Assembly: GCF_000346465.2 (NCBI RefSeq)
Contig: NC_034011.1
Coordinates: forward strand, 10,801,898-10,865,897
Length of the DNA: 64,000 nt
From: Prunus persica
Lineage: Eukaryota > Streptophyta > Magnoliopsida > Rosales > Rosaceae
Direction: 5' to 3'
The notes under the pieces are model-generated. The model saw only the letters and a list, made by a program, of their open reading frames with translations. It searched no databases and had not been told where the DNA came from. How positions within the stretch are numbered: the stretch's first letter is position 1; each line of letters starts with the position of its first letter. Position numbers and translations under genes: made by a program. This document shows positions 21,767-33,437 of the stretch, piece after piece.

Positions 21767-22210
21767 GGGTAAGGAAATAATTCCTAACCAAATAGGATTA
21801 TTCTCCTAAAAAACTTAACACACCAAAGAGCTTATAAATACAATGGCTACACAAGGCATTCAAAGGTAAATTTTTTTACCCTAAAATCCTCTCTTGACGC
21901 CCACTATCTTTTCTCATCTCCTCCCCACATAGTTAAGTGCCACCACACACGGTTTCGGCCACCTGGCTCTCCCCGTGATAGAAAATTTCATCCACTTTAG
22001 CTATTGTCGTATCTTCATCAAGATCCAATCAAAACTAACTTAGACATTTGGAGGGCATTTGGCCAACACCCCCTGGGTGTTGTCTATTTACTCATATTTT
22101 TTTTCACAGGAATCGAAGAAGAGAGAGAAGGAAGATCGAAGATTGAGGAACCAACTCGCGAATATTCCCTGTGCGGAAATTTGCTCAAACATATATTTGG
22201 TGCTTTCAAC
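21767..22210 (+). mobile_element. Partial LTR of a second Tat-family element (plus sense) with adjoining primer-binding region
   Basis: It carries the family's R/U5 phrases in the opposite orientation ('ggagggcatttggccaacaccc', 'ctgtttactc'-like and 'gcgaatattccct') and ends at about 22191 in TTTGCTCAAACA. 'tttggtgctttca' follows at 22196-22208, as next to the LTR at 21418. The coding part is absent: homology stops shortly after, so the element is a fragment. Confidence 0.7.
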
Positions 22211-22284
22211 ACCATGACTCTATGAAGTATGTCAAAAGATGTGATCGAGGTTGTGAAGACTCATATTTTAAACGGATAAAAGAA

Positions 22285-22510
22285 GATATTTATCATTTGG
22301 ATAAACTTGGATGATATTATCTTTTTAAGATATTTACCTTTTGGATGAACTTGAATGATCTTATTTTGTTAGGATATTTATCTTTTGGATAAACTTGGAT
22401 GATCTTATCTTGTTAAGATATTTATCTTTTGGATAAATTTAGATGTTCTTATCCTTTTAATATTGAAGTTTATCCTATCCCTATAACCACTATAAATAGG
22501 AGCATAACCT
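22285..22510 (+). repeat. Imperfect tandem repeats and TATA box, LTR-like promoter fragment
   Basis: About four copies of a unit near 49 bp ('gatatttatcttttggataaacttggatgatcttatc') span 22285-22455. They are followed by CTATAAATAGGAG at about 22491-22503. The arrangement resembles the U3/R part of a plant LTR or a TRIM element, but no terminal ends were found. Confidence 0.5.
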
Positions 22511-25013
22511 TATAGTTTCAAAACATGAGAAATTAGAAAGAAATTTAGAGAGAAGAAGAATTGTTAAGAAAAAGAGTGGGAGACTGAGTTTGTGGATGCG
22601 GTGAATTTCGTGAGCATTATGTTATGCGTGGTACAGTTTTGTGAAATTTAAGGTGTTTAATTAAATAGACGAAATTCGTGATTTACTTAATTAGATTGAC
22701 TTAATTAGATTGACGGAATTCGTGATTTATACTTAAATTGCTACAATTATGAAACTACAAAGGCACAATTGACCAAATTTAAACTACATGGACCAAAAGT
22801 GAAAGGAAAAAAAAAAAAAAAGCCCAAACTACAAGGACCAAAAGTGACTTTTGACCATTAAATTTCTACATGTGAAATAGAATAAAACCTCAAACATAAT
22901 TACCAAAAGACTTCTTAAACTATTTTCAATTCATTCAAAAACACGAAAATTGAAGAACTAACTAAATAGATAGATAAACAAGGGCAGAGCATAAAAAAAT
23001 GAAAGAGGTGAAGAAGTAAGTAGAGAGAATTGACACAATTAATATATTTTAAAAAAATAAAGTCTATTAAAATTAACTTTTATTTTCAACATCATTATAG
23101 AAATAACCAAAAAAAAAAAAATTCCTTTACCGTATTTTCTTTTTAATTAAGAAAAGGAAAAAAAAAAAAAGAGGTTATCGACATATTTATAAAATCTACA
23201 ATTATCCTCTTAATTTGAACATAAGATTCATTGAACTATCCAAATTTGGTAATTTCCATCCTCATTTGGAAAAATAATCAAATGACGTCATGTTCATGGC
23301 AAAGGAGGGAAAACTGAAAAAGGCAAAACAAATATTATTAAAAATGAGCAAAGCTTGTGTGTTTTCCATAAACCTGTCGTTCATCCCAAAAAACAAAACG
23401 TGTATTTTTCCAATTTGAAAATTTGAAATCTTATTATAAAATTATTTTTAGCTGGGAGGGCCTGCCGCTTTCATTATTATGGTGCTAATTATGGGCTGAC
23501 GTGAATTTACCCAAGTTAACTTATTTACACGCCATTCTATGGATGCCGTACTTGTGGGATTTCTCCGGTTATGGAAGCTCTATAATTAGGATGATGTCAA
23601 CCTTTCAGTTTGTGAAATTCCCAAAATACCCCAATGCCTTAGCACTGCATTACAGCCCATTATGTTTTGGCAATTATTCTCCTATGAAATTATTGTATAC
23701 ATCGTGCAGTGCACACAATGTGTCTGAGTCTTACTCGTAAAAAACGCAACAAATAGTCTCAAACAATGGATTATGTGTTTCACATAAATAAATATAAGTC
23801 TTAGGGGTAGTTTAGTATGACGGATTGTCATTAACTGGACTAAATATTAATATTGTCTTGGATTGACTTGACTCGGCATAAGCTCGATAACACTAGTAAA
23901 GCGTTTGGTGTATGTTTGATTGGACTAGGACTAATTTTTTTGACATTTTTTCTCTCTCCATCTCTTTCCTCATTTTCCTCTCTGCTTCACTTTCTTCTTC
24001 TTCTGTCTACTTTTCTTTTCTTTCTTTTTTCCAAAAATTTTCTCTCCTCTTCCTAGTTTTTTTTCGAAAATTTTCTCTCATCTTCTCAGTTTTTTTCAAA
24101 ATTTTTATCTCATCTTCTTCTCCATTTTCTCTCCACCCATATTTTTATGCCTTAAAATTCATCTCATCTCAACATACCCATTGGGCTGGGCAATGTCTTA
24201 CGAGTTGCAAACGCTAGCAAGTGCACGGGACAATTAGTCCCTCCATCCCACGCGGGTTTCACTAAGAACACCTAAGGAGGTGTTTTTGATGGGCCCGGGA
24301 TCACCAATCCCACTTAAGTTTAGAATTGCATGACAACAAACATGAGATAAATTATTATCCAAGCTAGTCCAAGCTAAGGAGGTGTAACAAACTTTCAGCG
24401 GTTTTGTCCCTTGAACTATTTGCATATTGTCAATTTAACTTTTTACAAATTTTTCAGTAAATTAAGGACTTCAATTGTTTAAAGATCGCCAATTGAGAGC
24501 CTATTGTCAATTTTTTCAAAAAATATAATTCATAACTTAATGGTTTTTAAAAAAAATAAAATAAAAACTTCACCTACCTAGCCCCACCCTCGATGCACTT
24601 CCACCCTTCTTGCCCCCCTCTGTCTCTCTCGCCCCTCCCATCTAAACCCACCCACCTCCACCACGCCTCATCGCCACCCGCCTCCACCCCACCCTAGCGT
24701 CACCGCCGCCCATCCTTTCTTCTTTCTCTCTCCTTCTGTCTCTCTTCCCTTTCTCTCTCTTCACCATCTCTGTCTTTGAACAGACACCTACAATCTGCTA
24801 ATTCCATAGCCATCTCTCTCGCTAAGGACAGAGCCAAAGTCACTGGAAGGCTTAGCATCACAGCAAGACATAAACCCAGCATCACAAACGCAAATCTTAG
24901 CGTTGTCCATGTAGGAGCCTGAACCAAATTCAATCAGCAAAAGATGTGCATATGTCAGCGTCTTTGGCTAATATGAGGGTGAATCATTTTAGATGGGCGT
25001 CTCAACCACCTCC
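22511..25013. other. Intergenic, AT-rich, no confirmed gene
   Basis: It contains poly-A and pyrimidine-rich stretches (23930-24170 is strongly CT-rich). A possible exon scrap at 24700-24912 is listed separately. No other coding or RNA gene is supported. Confidence 0.5.
24700..24912 (-). pseudogene. Possible gene fragment encoding a hydrophobic segment
   Basis: After a good acceptor-like site (tttggttcag, minus strand, ending at about 24913), an open frame encodes 'APTWTTLRFAFVMLG' followed by a long hydrophobic stretch, then a charged segment and finally arginine/glutamate-rich low complexity from a GA run. It has no ATG of its own at the start, and a stop codon lies just upstream in frame, so it would be an internal exon or a captured piece. 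I do not recognise the family. Confidence 0.25.
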
Positions 25014-25021
25014 CTCACTGG

Positions 25022-25312
25022 CAGTGGCAGAGCTACTCCTAGGCCTGGAGTGGTCTTGGCCCCTAAATTTTGATCTCTTCTCTATTATATTATATATAAC
25101 ATATAGAATTTGTAATAAATAACTTATAATTTAAGTTAAAATTCCCTCTAAAACAAATTAGACATGACTAAATTATAAATATTTAACTCTAAACATGTAA
25201 CTAGTAAATACTTAGGTACTTTATATACTTGTATTTTCTACTACTCGCCCGCCCCCCGGCCCCCCTCCCACCCCTCCCCCCCCTCAACTTTGTGATTCTA
25301 GCTCCACCCATG
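25022..25312. mobile_element. hAT-type MITE (291 bp)
   Basis: The element starts CAGTGGCAGAGCTA and ends TAGCTCCACCCATG, which are imperfect terminal inverted repeats of the plant hAT kind. It is flanked by CTCACTGG (25014-25021) and CTCACTAG (25313-25320), 7 of 8 bases matching. There is no coding capacity. Confidence 0.7.
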
Positions 25313-25415
25313 CTCACTAGTCCATGTCTTTTATAAGGATGGTTTACCTTGCCCTCCATTTGTACTATGATTTTGTTCCTGTCTAGCTACCTGGGTACCT
25401 TAGTTGTTCCCTGGT

Positions 25416-25961
25416 CAGTGCCGCCCCTGAGGGTGGGCAAGGAGGGCGATTGCCATGGGCCTCATATTTGTAGGGCCCCAAATTATAAATACTATGTACC
25501 AAGTTGAAGAATATGATTCTAGAGGAGAATAATTTCAATAGTTTGGGGTTTGGAGGCCCCAAATCTGATTACAAGTGTTTCTGAAGAGTCCAAATGAAAA
25601 TTATTTAATATACGAACATCAATTACATGTATTTAAGTATTGAATTGCCAAAAAGTATTTAATTGCTAAAAGTAGCAATCAATGAAAGAAAGCCAATAGG
25701 GACTAGAAATTCTTTTATTTATCCAAGTAGATTATTTAGCGAGGAAATATGAAAGAGTGCAAATTATTTGTATCCTCATTCTTGTTTATTTTCATATTGG
25801 GGCAATGATTATATGACTAATACTAGAGCTGTGTTTATTTATCCAAAATGTATTTAATTGCATAATTCCATGTTAGTTTATTATATTTAGGATAATAAAA
25901 GAGAAATGGGCCTCATTTTCATTTCTAGCCTAGGGCCACCTAAAAGTCAGGGGCGGCCCTG
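25416..25961. mobile_element. hAT-type MITE (546 bp) with perfect 8-bp target duplication
   Basis: Ends are CAGTGCCGCCCCTGA and, on the other strand, CAGGGCCGCCCCTGA, nearly perfect inverted repeats. TCCCTGGT lies directly outside both ends (25408-25415 and 25962-25969). There is no transposase, so it is non-autonomous. Confidence 0.88.
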
Positions 25962-25989
25962 TCCCTGGTTCTATTACCACTATGTCTAG

Positions 25990-26684
25990 TGTGGGAGCAA
26001 ATATTTTAGCCTCCAATCAAGAGACGCCACGTGGATAAGAAGAATATTCCCTAGGTTAATTAATTGAGCACATTTATTTGGCCAATTAATTAATATTAAA
26101 AATAAGGATAATATCTTAAATATAGGACATTATCTTTATTAAATAAGATAATATCATCAATTTGGGGATATCATCATCAAATTAGGAGATTTGATCCCAA
26201 TCAAATTCCTAATGGACTCAATCTCTGCAATTTGGGGAAAGAATAAACTCCTTCCAAATAAGAGTTTATTCTTTGCAAAACTCTAGCCTCCGAGGCTCCT
26301 ATAAATGCATAGCTTCATTCAACTCCCAAGGTACTTCTAAAACCCGAGAAAAATACCCGAAGCTCCACTCTCTCTTTCTACTAGTCGACGACAACACCCT
26401 TGCTGCCGGCCTCGCTACTCTCCTCTCTCCATATATTCTCCACATGGCTCCGGCCACCCGGTTCTCACCCTAGAGAAATCTCCGTACCCTTTTTTTGGCT
26501 ATTGTTTCACCTAGATTCAATCGAGCTAACTTAGGCATTGGAGGGCATTTGGCTAACAACCCCCCCAGGGTGTGGTCTATTTACTTCGGTCTTTTTTACA
26601 TGAATCGAGGAAGAGAGAGAATGAAGATCAAAGGTTGAAGTATCTACAAGAAGATATTCTCCTGCGAGAATATTTGCACAAACA
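25990..26684 (+). mobile_element. Solo LTR of the Tat family (695 bp)
   Basis: It begins TGTGGGAGCAAAT and ends ATTTGCACAAACA, the termini of the Tat LTR at 11108-11800 in the opposite orientation, and shares its internal 'gataatatc' AT-rich region and 'ggagggcatttggc' segment. Flanks TCTAG (25985-25989) and TCTAC (26685-26689) match in 4 of 5 bases. No internal sequence remains, consistent with LTR-LTR recombination. Confidence 0.85.
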
Positions 26685-28230
26685 TCTACACAGTGTTTTG
26701 TTTATCTTGTTTTTACCTTCGTGATGTACTTTGATTACGGCCTCCTTTTTGGGATTGCAACCAAATTAGATGTCTTTGACCCAAAAATAAGAAAAATAAG
26801 TAATGGTGCCAAAGGCAACCAGAAATCAAAGTCCACCGTCCGATGCTCAGGGAATGTTCGCTGGATTGGTCGTCTTCTTAGTCATGAAGGAAATATGGAA
26901 GGTTGGGGTCAGAGACAAGGAAGATGGGCAAGGTGTTTGTAAGGAAAGAAAAGTTTGTTGGGTGTGTTTTAAGAAAGTAATGGAGGGAGAAAGAAGCCAA
27001 GAGATTAGGAAGAATTCAAGTAAGTGGAGGTACGGTACTACCATATAGCACTTGCCAAGTGATAGTACGCACCTATAAGATGACGATATATGGACAACAG
27101 CTCCAATAAAGATAATTAACGTTTTGTTTTGGGATTAATAGTTTTATTAGTCTCTGAATTTAGACCCGATTTGTATTTGAGTACCTCAATTTCCAAAATA
27201 GTTCCCGTGGTCCTTTAACTTTAGTTTTACTAGGACAAATGGTCATGCAGTCAATTTTGTTAACTTTTCTGTTAAATGCAGGGGCAAAATGGTATTTTGT
27301 ATCAAAATTGATTAAAATATGCATAAAAAATATAAAAGAATAAAAAAACAAAAAAAAACTCTCTCTCCCCCCTCTATCCCGATTTCTACTCTCCCTAAAC
27401 TTTTTTTTTTTTTTTTTGGGGTTGGTTTTTTATTTGATTTTCTTTTATTGTTGTTTTAAAGATATGATTTTTTATTCATTTTTTTGTTTTAATATAAAAA
27501 TACCATTTTGCCCCTGCATTTAACAGAAAAAGTTAACAAAATTGACGGCAGGACCATTTGTTCTCATTGAGCCGACGTGCGTGGTCGGCAAAGGGGACTG
27601 GATGGTCACTTTTGTCACGTGACTAGCGAGGTCCACGTATTCTGTTCTCATTGAGCAGACGGGCTCGGTTTATACCGAGCGTCAACAGAGATGTTAGTGG
27701 TGGATAAGGACAAAGGTTGGTTAGATGAGAACATGGGTGTGGGTAAGGGATTTGGGATTTTGTTCATTGGAGCTCAGGAAAGGGTTTCTAGAGAGAGAGA
27801 AGGGAAAGGTAAAGGTGGAGAGAAGGGAGAGCATTTTGACTTTTTTTGGTGGTAACGTTTGTAACATGCAATGCAAGTGATGGTTGGGTGTCTTTAGCGT
27901 TTTCAACCATTTGAGTCGGTTTACCTTTTTGCTGGGATTTGATTTCAGAAAGGAAATGAAGGGAAGGGGAGGTTGGCAGAGAACAAAATACGCAAGTGAA
28001 CTCTAAACTCTTTGTGCTGCGTGGCTATTCTGTATCCTGTCATTCCCTTCGTAGAGAGTTTCTTGTGCGTGTGTGTGAGTGTGAGCCCATTTGATCCGAC
28101 ATGACATAGCTGACAAAGTCAATAAGTTGTGTATTTTTTGTTTCATTTTTCCAGCATTCATACCAGAGTAAATGCTATTATGCTACGTTTAAAAAGAAAA
28201 AATAAGTATTGGGAATATAAGGAAAACGGT
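26685..28230. other. Intergenic, including a fold-back repeat
   Basis: No gene recognised. An inverted repeat at 27240-27565 is listed separately. Around 27560-27700 the sequence is less AT-rich but has no convincing open frame. Confidence 0.5.
27235..27567. repeat. Fold-back inverted repeat
   Basis: The arm at 27235-27298 ('tgttaacttttctgttaaat', 'gcaggggcaaaatggtattt') reappears inverted at 27494-27567, with about 195 bp of AT-rich loop containing poly-T. The element could be a MITE or the core of a larger one. No target duplication was identified. Confidence 0.65.
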
Positions 28231-28301
28231 TGCACCAGCCGGGAATCGAACCCGGGTCTGTACCGTGGCAGGGTACTATTCTACCACTAGACCACTGGTG
28301 C
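28231..28301 (-). tRNA. trnG-GCC: tRNA-Gly (GCC)
   Basis: Seventy-one nucleotides fold as a standard cloverleaf: acceptor stem GCACCAG/CTGGTGC with discriminator A at 28231, an A-box TGGTCTAGTGG, an anticodon loop with GCC (plus-strand ggc at 28267-28269) and a B-box GGGTTCGATTCCC. No intron. A run of four T on the minus strand just downstream (28226-28223) can serve as a Pol III terminator. CCA is not encoded, as expected for a nuclear gene. Confidence 0.97.
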
Positions 28302-29454
28302 TAATGCTTTGTTGTGTTAAAACTCATGGATTCTACTAATTTATCAGGTTCGATTAGTTGGAGTTACTCCGAAAACAGGTATAAAGAGTTGGTTTTAATT
28401 TCGCGCACACATTTTTTATTTGTAGGTTTGCAAGCATCCCACTCATATTGTTTATCCAAACTTACCAATGTGGTGTTAGTTAGATTGACTCAAGCCTTTG
28501 GTGCGCTTTTAAGTGGTCTTGAATTCAAAACCTCATGGTGCGTTCTTAAGTGGTTTTGGATTCAAACCCCCCATAGTATTAGTACTGTGTGTGAGTTTTT
28601 CTTCCTCCCCCTTTCTAACTTTGGCAAAATTAAAAAAAAATAAAAAAAAAATACAATCCAAACTTGAAAGCCTATTATCTTCGAATTTTGTTCATCCCTT
28701 ACAAAATTTTACCTTTCCCCTTCCTTTATATCAATACATCCAGAGACCCTTAAAATTTAACAAAAACACATCCATTTGCATGAGGACAATGCTAATGAAA
28801 TGAGTTATGCTAGAGATCACATAGCCGGAGTAATGTGGACGAATTACATTCAGAATCATTAGTCTTAAAATTTATTTAGTCTAGAATGTTTTAATTTAAT
28901 ATGTATTATTTAAGATTTGAAAACCAATTATGCTTTTCGATCATATATGTATGGTATTAAAATAGTATGTTTAATATAAATTTGATAATGTTTATCAAAA
29001 TATCTTAATTATAAAAAAATGAAGAAAAAAAAATTATTTTCAAGAATTCAACCAAACAAGTTTTCAAATTTTAAAGATTCAAAAACAATTTTCAAGTTGT
29101 ATACCAAGCAACTTTTTGAATCTTTAAAAATGAATTAGAGAACTCCTTGTTTTTAAGAAAAATCACAGTTTTTGAATTTCCTACTTGAATAGGATACCAA
29201 GTACGAAATTTCGGTCATCCAGCATTATGCTTTCTTTTTCAGTGACCCATGAACTCTATACTATAAATTTAAGTCAATTAAGTCAACTTTTGAATTGCCA
29301 CATAATTGATTCATTTGGGAATCAATTCCCAACAGCTAATAAAATTTGCTTATCGTTTGTTTAACTCTGATCCACTTAGCTGATACGTGCTTAAGTTATG
29401 TTTACAATAATGTCGAAATAGATTCGGTCAAACAAGGACCATTCGTCCCACTCA
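28302..29454. other. Intergenic, AT-rich, no gene seen
   Basis: Only short open frames without family resemblance. Confidence 0.5.
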
Positions 29455-29619
29455 TCAGTGGCTCTCGGTCTTAAGCTGGCCCTCCCCCGAATTAGCAGCT
29501 TCAGTTGTTTCTTTCTGGGATGCAAGCGCCCCTGCATCTTCTCTGCTCATAACACCCAACTCCAACTCTACCACTGATTGCTGCTGCACCCAGTCAAAGT
29601 CGTTAAGATCAGAATAATG
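29455..29619 (-). pseudogene. Orphan terminal exon candidate (54 codons plus stop)
   Basis: Directly after an acceptor-like TTATAG (minus strand, ending at 29620), an open frame begins in phase 0 and encodes 'HYSDLNDFDWVQQQSVVE', then a mixed acidic-polar sequence ending 'GQLKTESH' and a stop at 29455-29457. The composition (about half GC, no low complexity) looks like real coding DNA in an otherwise AT-rich spacer. It lies 0.6 kb beyond the PPR stop on the same strand, so it could be an alternative last exon of that transcription unit or a relic of another gene. Family not recognised. Confidence 0.35.
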
Positions 29620-29677
29620 CTATAAGCCGCACATAAACATCCATCCACGCCAAATCTTGAAAGAAAAAGAGTAAACA

Positions 29678-29714
<37 letters not shown>

Positions 29715-30196
29715 GTACAAACAGGATACCCAACCTTAACAGGGGAGATTAGTACCTGGTGTATCTTCTTTTATCATTTTAGCAGTGATGCAATTCAAAC
29801 AGACAAACGTTTGAACAAAACAACCATCTTGAGATTCCTTGGATATGTTTATGGAACGTGTAGTCCCTACGGGCCCAGCTTCATCTATCTTTCAATTCAT
29901 ATCAAATGCTGATACCCAGTACTTTGCATATCTCTGTCCCTGGATAACAAAGCGAAATATATCTCATAATGTAGGAAGCACAGATTCATCACGTAACAAG
30001 AAAAAACCTAGAAATGATACCATTAAGAACTCAGCATCATCATTTCAGAAAAACTGTGCAACATTCTTGGATCATACAAAACCCATAGGTCCGAGAAAAT
30101 TTACCATGATGGTAGTACCCGATATGCAAGTTCAGAGAAACCAAAACTGACAATTTCTGTCCAAAAGATCTCAATAGAGCACCACACATGATTCAG
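29620..30196. other. Spacer with a TA microsatellite
   Basis: A (TA)n run occupies about 29681-29711. The rest is probably the 3' UTR of the PPR gene. The open frame 29839-30150 on the plus strand shows no family features. Confidence 0.5.
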
Positions 30197-32443
30197 CTAC
30201 GTGTCTTCATTCTTGGGTTTGGCCACAAGACAATTCTCTATAACTTCATCACAGAGCTCAAGAGTAATGTCCATGTTACCTTCTTCGTAGTTCATATCAA
30301 CAAAAATGTTGTAGGTTTCTCTATCTGCAACTACACCATGTCTCCGCATCTCTTCAAAGAGTTCCCTTGCCTCCGCAAATTTCCTTTTCTTAAAAAGACC
30401 CTTAATAAGTGCACTGTAACAACTTGCTGTGGGAATAAATCCCTTTCCTGCCATTTCCTTATGCAAAAACCATGCCTCTTTCATATTCCTTGCCTTACAA
30501 TGCCCTTTTATTAAAATGTTATAGGTGTTGTTATCAGGCACTACCCCACCAGCACACATGCTCCTATACATATCAGTTGTAGTACGCATATTATTTCTAA
30601 TGCAGTACTGCTTCATGAGAGAATTATAAGTGCCGGCATTAGGCACTATACCCTTCTCTAACATCCACTTAAGTAGCCTCTCACCATCTTCTAGCATTCC
30701 TGACATACAAAATCCATTCATTAGCACATTGAATGTCACAACTGTAGGTTGAAGCCCTCTATCGAGCATCTCACGCAAGACATTGTGTGCCTTAGCCATC
30801 TCCCTTATCTTACAATATGCATCCATCAGAGTAGTATAAGTAACAGTATCAGGATGGGGCCCAGCAACCTGCATTTGTTCCATTAATTTTTCTGCCTGCG
30901 CTATATTTCCTGATTTGCAAAGGCCATTAACAATTGAGTTGTACGTAAAGACATTAAGTTGAAGGCCTTTCCTGCACATCTCTTGAAGAAGCTCATTTGC
31001 TATGTCTACCTCCCCTCGTTTACAAAGGCCGTCAGCGAGTGCCGTATAAGTGACAACATTTGGGCTAAGCCCCATACTAACCATCTGGTTGTGAAGAGAA
31101 AAAGCCTCTTTCATCTCACCTACTTTGCAATAGCCATCAATAAGTGCTGTATAAGTAACTTCATCTGGTTCTAACCCTCTGCTAACCATTTCATGGAAGA
31201 GGTTATCTGCTTCTGCCATCTTCCCTGTTTGACAAAATCCATGAATAATAGCAGTATACGTTATGTAATCAGGGATAACTTTCCTAAGCCGCATTTCGTC
31301 AAAAAGCCTACATGCAGCTTGAATATTTCCCATCTTACAGAAACCATCAATTAGAGTTGTGTAGACGACATTATCAGGAAGTACTCCCAGAGCCATCATC
31401 TCCCTCAATATCACTTCTGCTTCAGATAGTTTACCAGTCTTACACAAAAGAAGTATTATGCTGTTATAGGTATAGGCATTTGGCTTCAATCCTTTTATTT
31501 TCATTTCTTCTATAAGCTTCAACACCTTCTGTAGTTCTCCATCATAACAATATCTGCTGATTAAAGTACTATAACTTACAACATCAGGTATACAACCCCT
31601 CAACTCCATTTGCAGGAGTAAATGGTGAGCTTCTTTTATTTTCCCTAATCGGCAAAGAGAATGAATGATAATATTGTATGATGCGGTGTTCCAATGAACA
31701 CCCACTTCATAATATTCATTGAAAAACTTTATTGCCATGTCAATCCCATCAAAGGTGCTTGATAGGAGAGTAAGAAATAAATTACAGGAATCAACAGAGA
31801 TAACCAACCCATAGCTCAACAATTTATCAAAAAGTTTTCTTGCTTCATTGAGCATCCCACTTTCAACAATAACCTGGAAGAAAACATCAAACACATGGGG
31901 ATCTGAACCCCAATCCTTATAAGTGTATATCAACCGATCAGCAAAGTGAGTGAATGAAACACTAACATCTAACTTGGGTTTGGCCCAAAACTTATGAATA
32001 AGCTCATGTGCCGTTTTAAGATCCTTGGATGCCGCAGCAATTTGTACAACAACGCAACGAGATTCTAATGTTGGGTCCCTACGTAGGCATGCCCAGTCGT
32101 AGAAATCCAAAACTAGTTTATAGTCATTCTTAATATTCATGAGGACCCATATAAGATGATCAGACCTGAACTGAGATTCATAAGGCTTCAAAATACGGCG
32201 TAAGGGCTCAGAGCAGCGAAGCTTTATTGTGTTGGAGATGCGTTGGACAAGTTCGGAATCGTTGATGGTCGGTCTCTTTGGGGAATAATCAGGAAAAGGC
32301 CTCGTATTTGTTGAGCCTGACGAGAGTCCATGGCTTATACATCTCCTAAAGAAGAATAGCGAAGAATTTACAGCAAGACTCAAGAAGGGACGATGAGAGG
32401 AGCTCTGAAAACGATAGAATGAGAAGATGGTGAGCCTCTTCAT
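30197..32443 (-). CDS. P-class pentatricopeptide repeat protein (At1g05670-like), mitochondrial
   Basis: Intronless frame of 748 residues. The N-terminus is rich in S, R, F and L and lacks acidic residues for about 50 residues, as in a mitochondrial targeting sequence. From about residue 205 to 735 there are about fourteen tandem 35-residue PPR motifs ('YNIIIHSLCRLGKIKEAHHL', 'YTALIDGYCKVGEMKEAF', 'YNILIKGHCKARNMKEAW'), with conserved Y-N/T...LI-G-C-K signatures. There is no E, DYW or SMR domain, so it is pure P class. Such proteins bind organelle RNA in a sequence-specific manner to stabilise, splice or help translate it; the target cannot be read from here without a code-based prediction. 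The match to Arabidopsis At1g05670 is from memory of overall length and layout. Confidence 0.92.
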   Translation of the reverse strand: MKRLTIFSFYRFQSSSHRPFLSLAVNSSLFFFRRCISHGLSSGSTNTRPFPDYSPKRPTINDSELVQRISNTIKLRCSEPLRRILKPYESQFRSDHLIWVLMNIKNDYKLVLDFYDWACLRRDPTLESRCVVVQIAAASKDLKTAHELIHKFWAKPKLDVSVSFTHFADRLIYTYKDWGSDPHVFDVFFQVIVESGMLNEARKLFDKLLSYGLVISVDSCNLFLTLLSSTFDGIDMAIKFFNEYYEVGVHWNTASYNIIIHSLCRLGKIKEAHHLLLQMELRGCIPDVVSYSTLISRYCYDGELQKVLKLIEEMKIKGLKPNAYTYNSIILLLCKTGKLSEAEVILREMMALGVLPDNVVYTTLIDGFCKMGNIQAACRLFDEMRLRKVIPDYITYTAIIHGFCQTGKMAEADNLFHEMVSRGLEPDEVTYTALIDGYCKVGEMKEAFSLHNQMVSMGLSPNVVTYTALADGLCKRGEVDIANELLQEMCRKGLQLNVFTYNSIVNGLCKSGNIAQAEKLMEQMQVAGPHPDTVTYTTLMDAYCKIREMAKAHNVLREMLDRGLQPTVVTFNVLMNGFCMSGMLEDGERLLKWMLEKGIVPNAGTYNSLMKQYCIRNNMRTTTDMYRSMCAGGVVPDNNTYNILIKGHCKARNMKEAWFLHKEMAGKGFIPTASCYSALIKGLFKKRKFAEARELFEEMRRHGVVADRETYNIFVDMNYEEGNMDITLELCDEVIENCLVAKPKNEDT

Positions 32444-33201
32444 ATCTGTTACAGGAACCCATCAAGACAAATTTTGGGGACCCTATTCTGGTGATGCAAC
32501 GGCTCTCCTCCATTACCTGTAAAGCAACAATTACTCACACTCAATGTACACACACTCGTCAAAACCATAGTTTCCTAATTCGCTCACCCCCTACGAATTT
32601 CGATCTGGATCGAGCGTACCCAATCGCGATACGGTATCGATCTGGAACGAAAGATTTAACGACTCAGTTCCAGAGGCGAGAACAGTACCTGATAGGCGAC
32701 GTCGCTGCTACAGAACAGTACCTGACCGCCCACAGCAGACGAGCAATCGAGGGCACATGAGGGAGAGTGCTATAGCTGATGAGCCCACGTTTGATTCTAG
32801 GCCTCTTGGAAGATATTGGGTTCGGAGAGGATTGTTTTGTACGAATGGTTTTGAAGAGGTGGGATGCGTGATAAATGGACAGGAGCAGTTCCAGCGGACA
32901 GCCCAGCCCAGGCAAAAAGGCCTCTGTCTCCCAAAATCAGCCCCAGCGGTGACATCTAGCCCGGTCAAGAGCTGGGGTCCATCAAGCCTTTACTTCAAAT
33001 CTAGTTGACTTCAATTCTAATTAGGTCCTTTTTTTTTAATGTTCATACAATTTTTAATATAATAAAGTGTCACATAAACCTAACAATATGATAAAGATGA
33101 GAAAAAGAAAAAGAAATTTGGTATACAAAAACACTCCTTGAATGAAGCAGAATATGCACATGAAAAATTTACAAGTTCAGACTAATGTGAAGTTTTCTTA
33201 T
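32444..33201. other. PPR upstream region, no gene seen
   Basis: This is the 5' flank of the minus-strand PPR gene, then spacer. The short frames at 32664-33008 on both strands show no family features. Confidence 0.5.
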
Positions 33202-33437
33202 TGATAGGACTCTATCTTTCAACCTTAGGTAATAACCATGAACAGAGAGAACCCAAAGAATGTTTCTGTATATTTCTCAAAAGCTGGTTTGGACAATAGC
33301 TCCCCAAATTGGTAATAAAGCCACCGTCAAGGATACAACAGTAATTGTAACAGATTCCCCAACTAACACTTGACACGTGGCTAACAAACTATCCAAAATT
33401 GTTTTACAGTTTTGGCTCCAACTCCTAATTCCTATCA
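33202..33437 (-). repeat. 3' LTR of the Reina-type element
   Basis: 236 bp, starting TGATAGGA and ending CTATCA. The polypurine tract lies at about 33440-33452 on the inner side. Confidence 0.93.
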
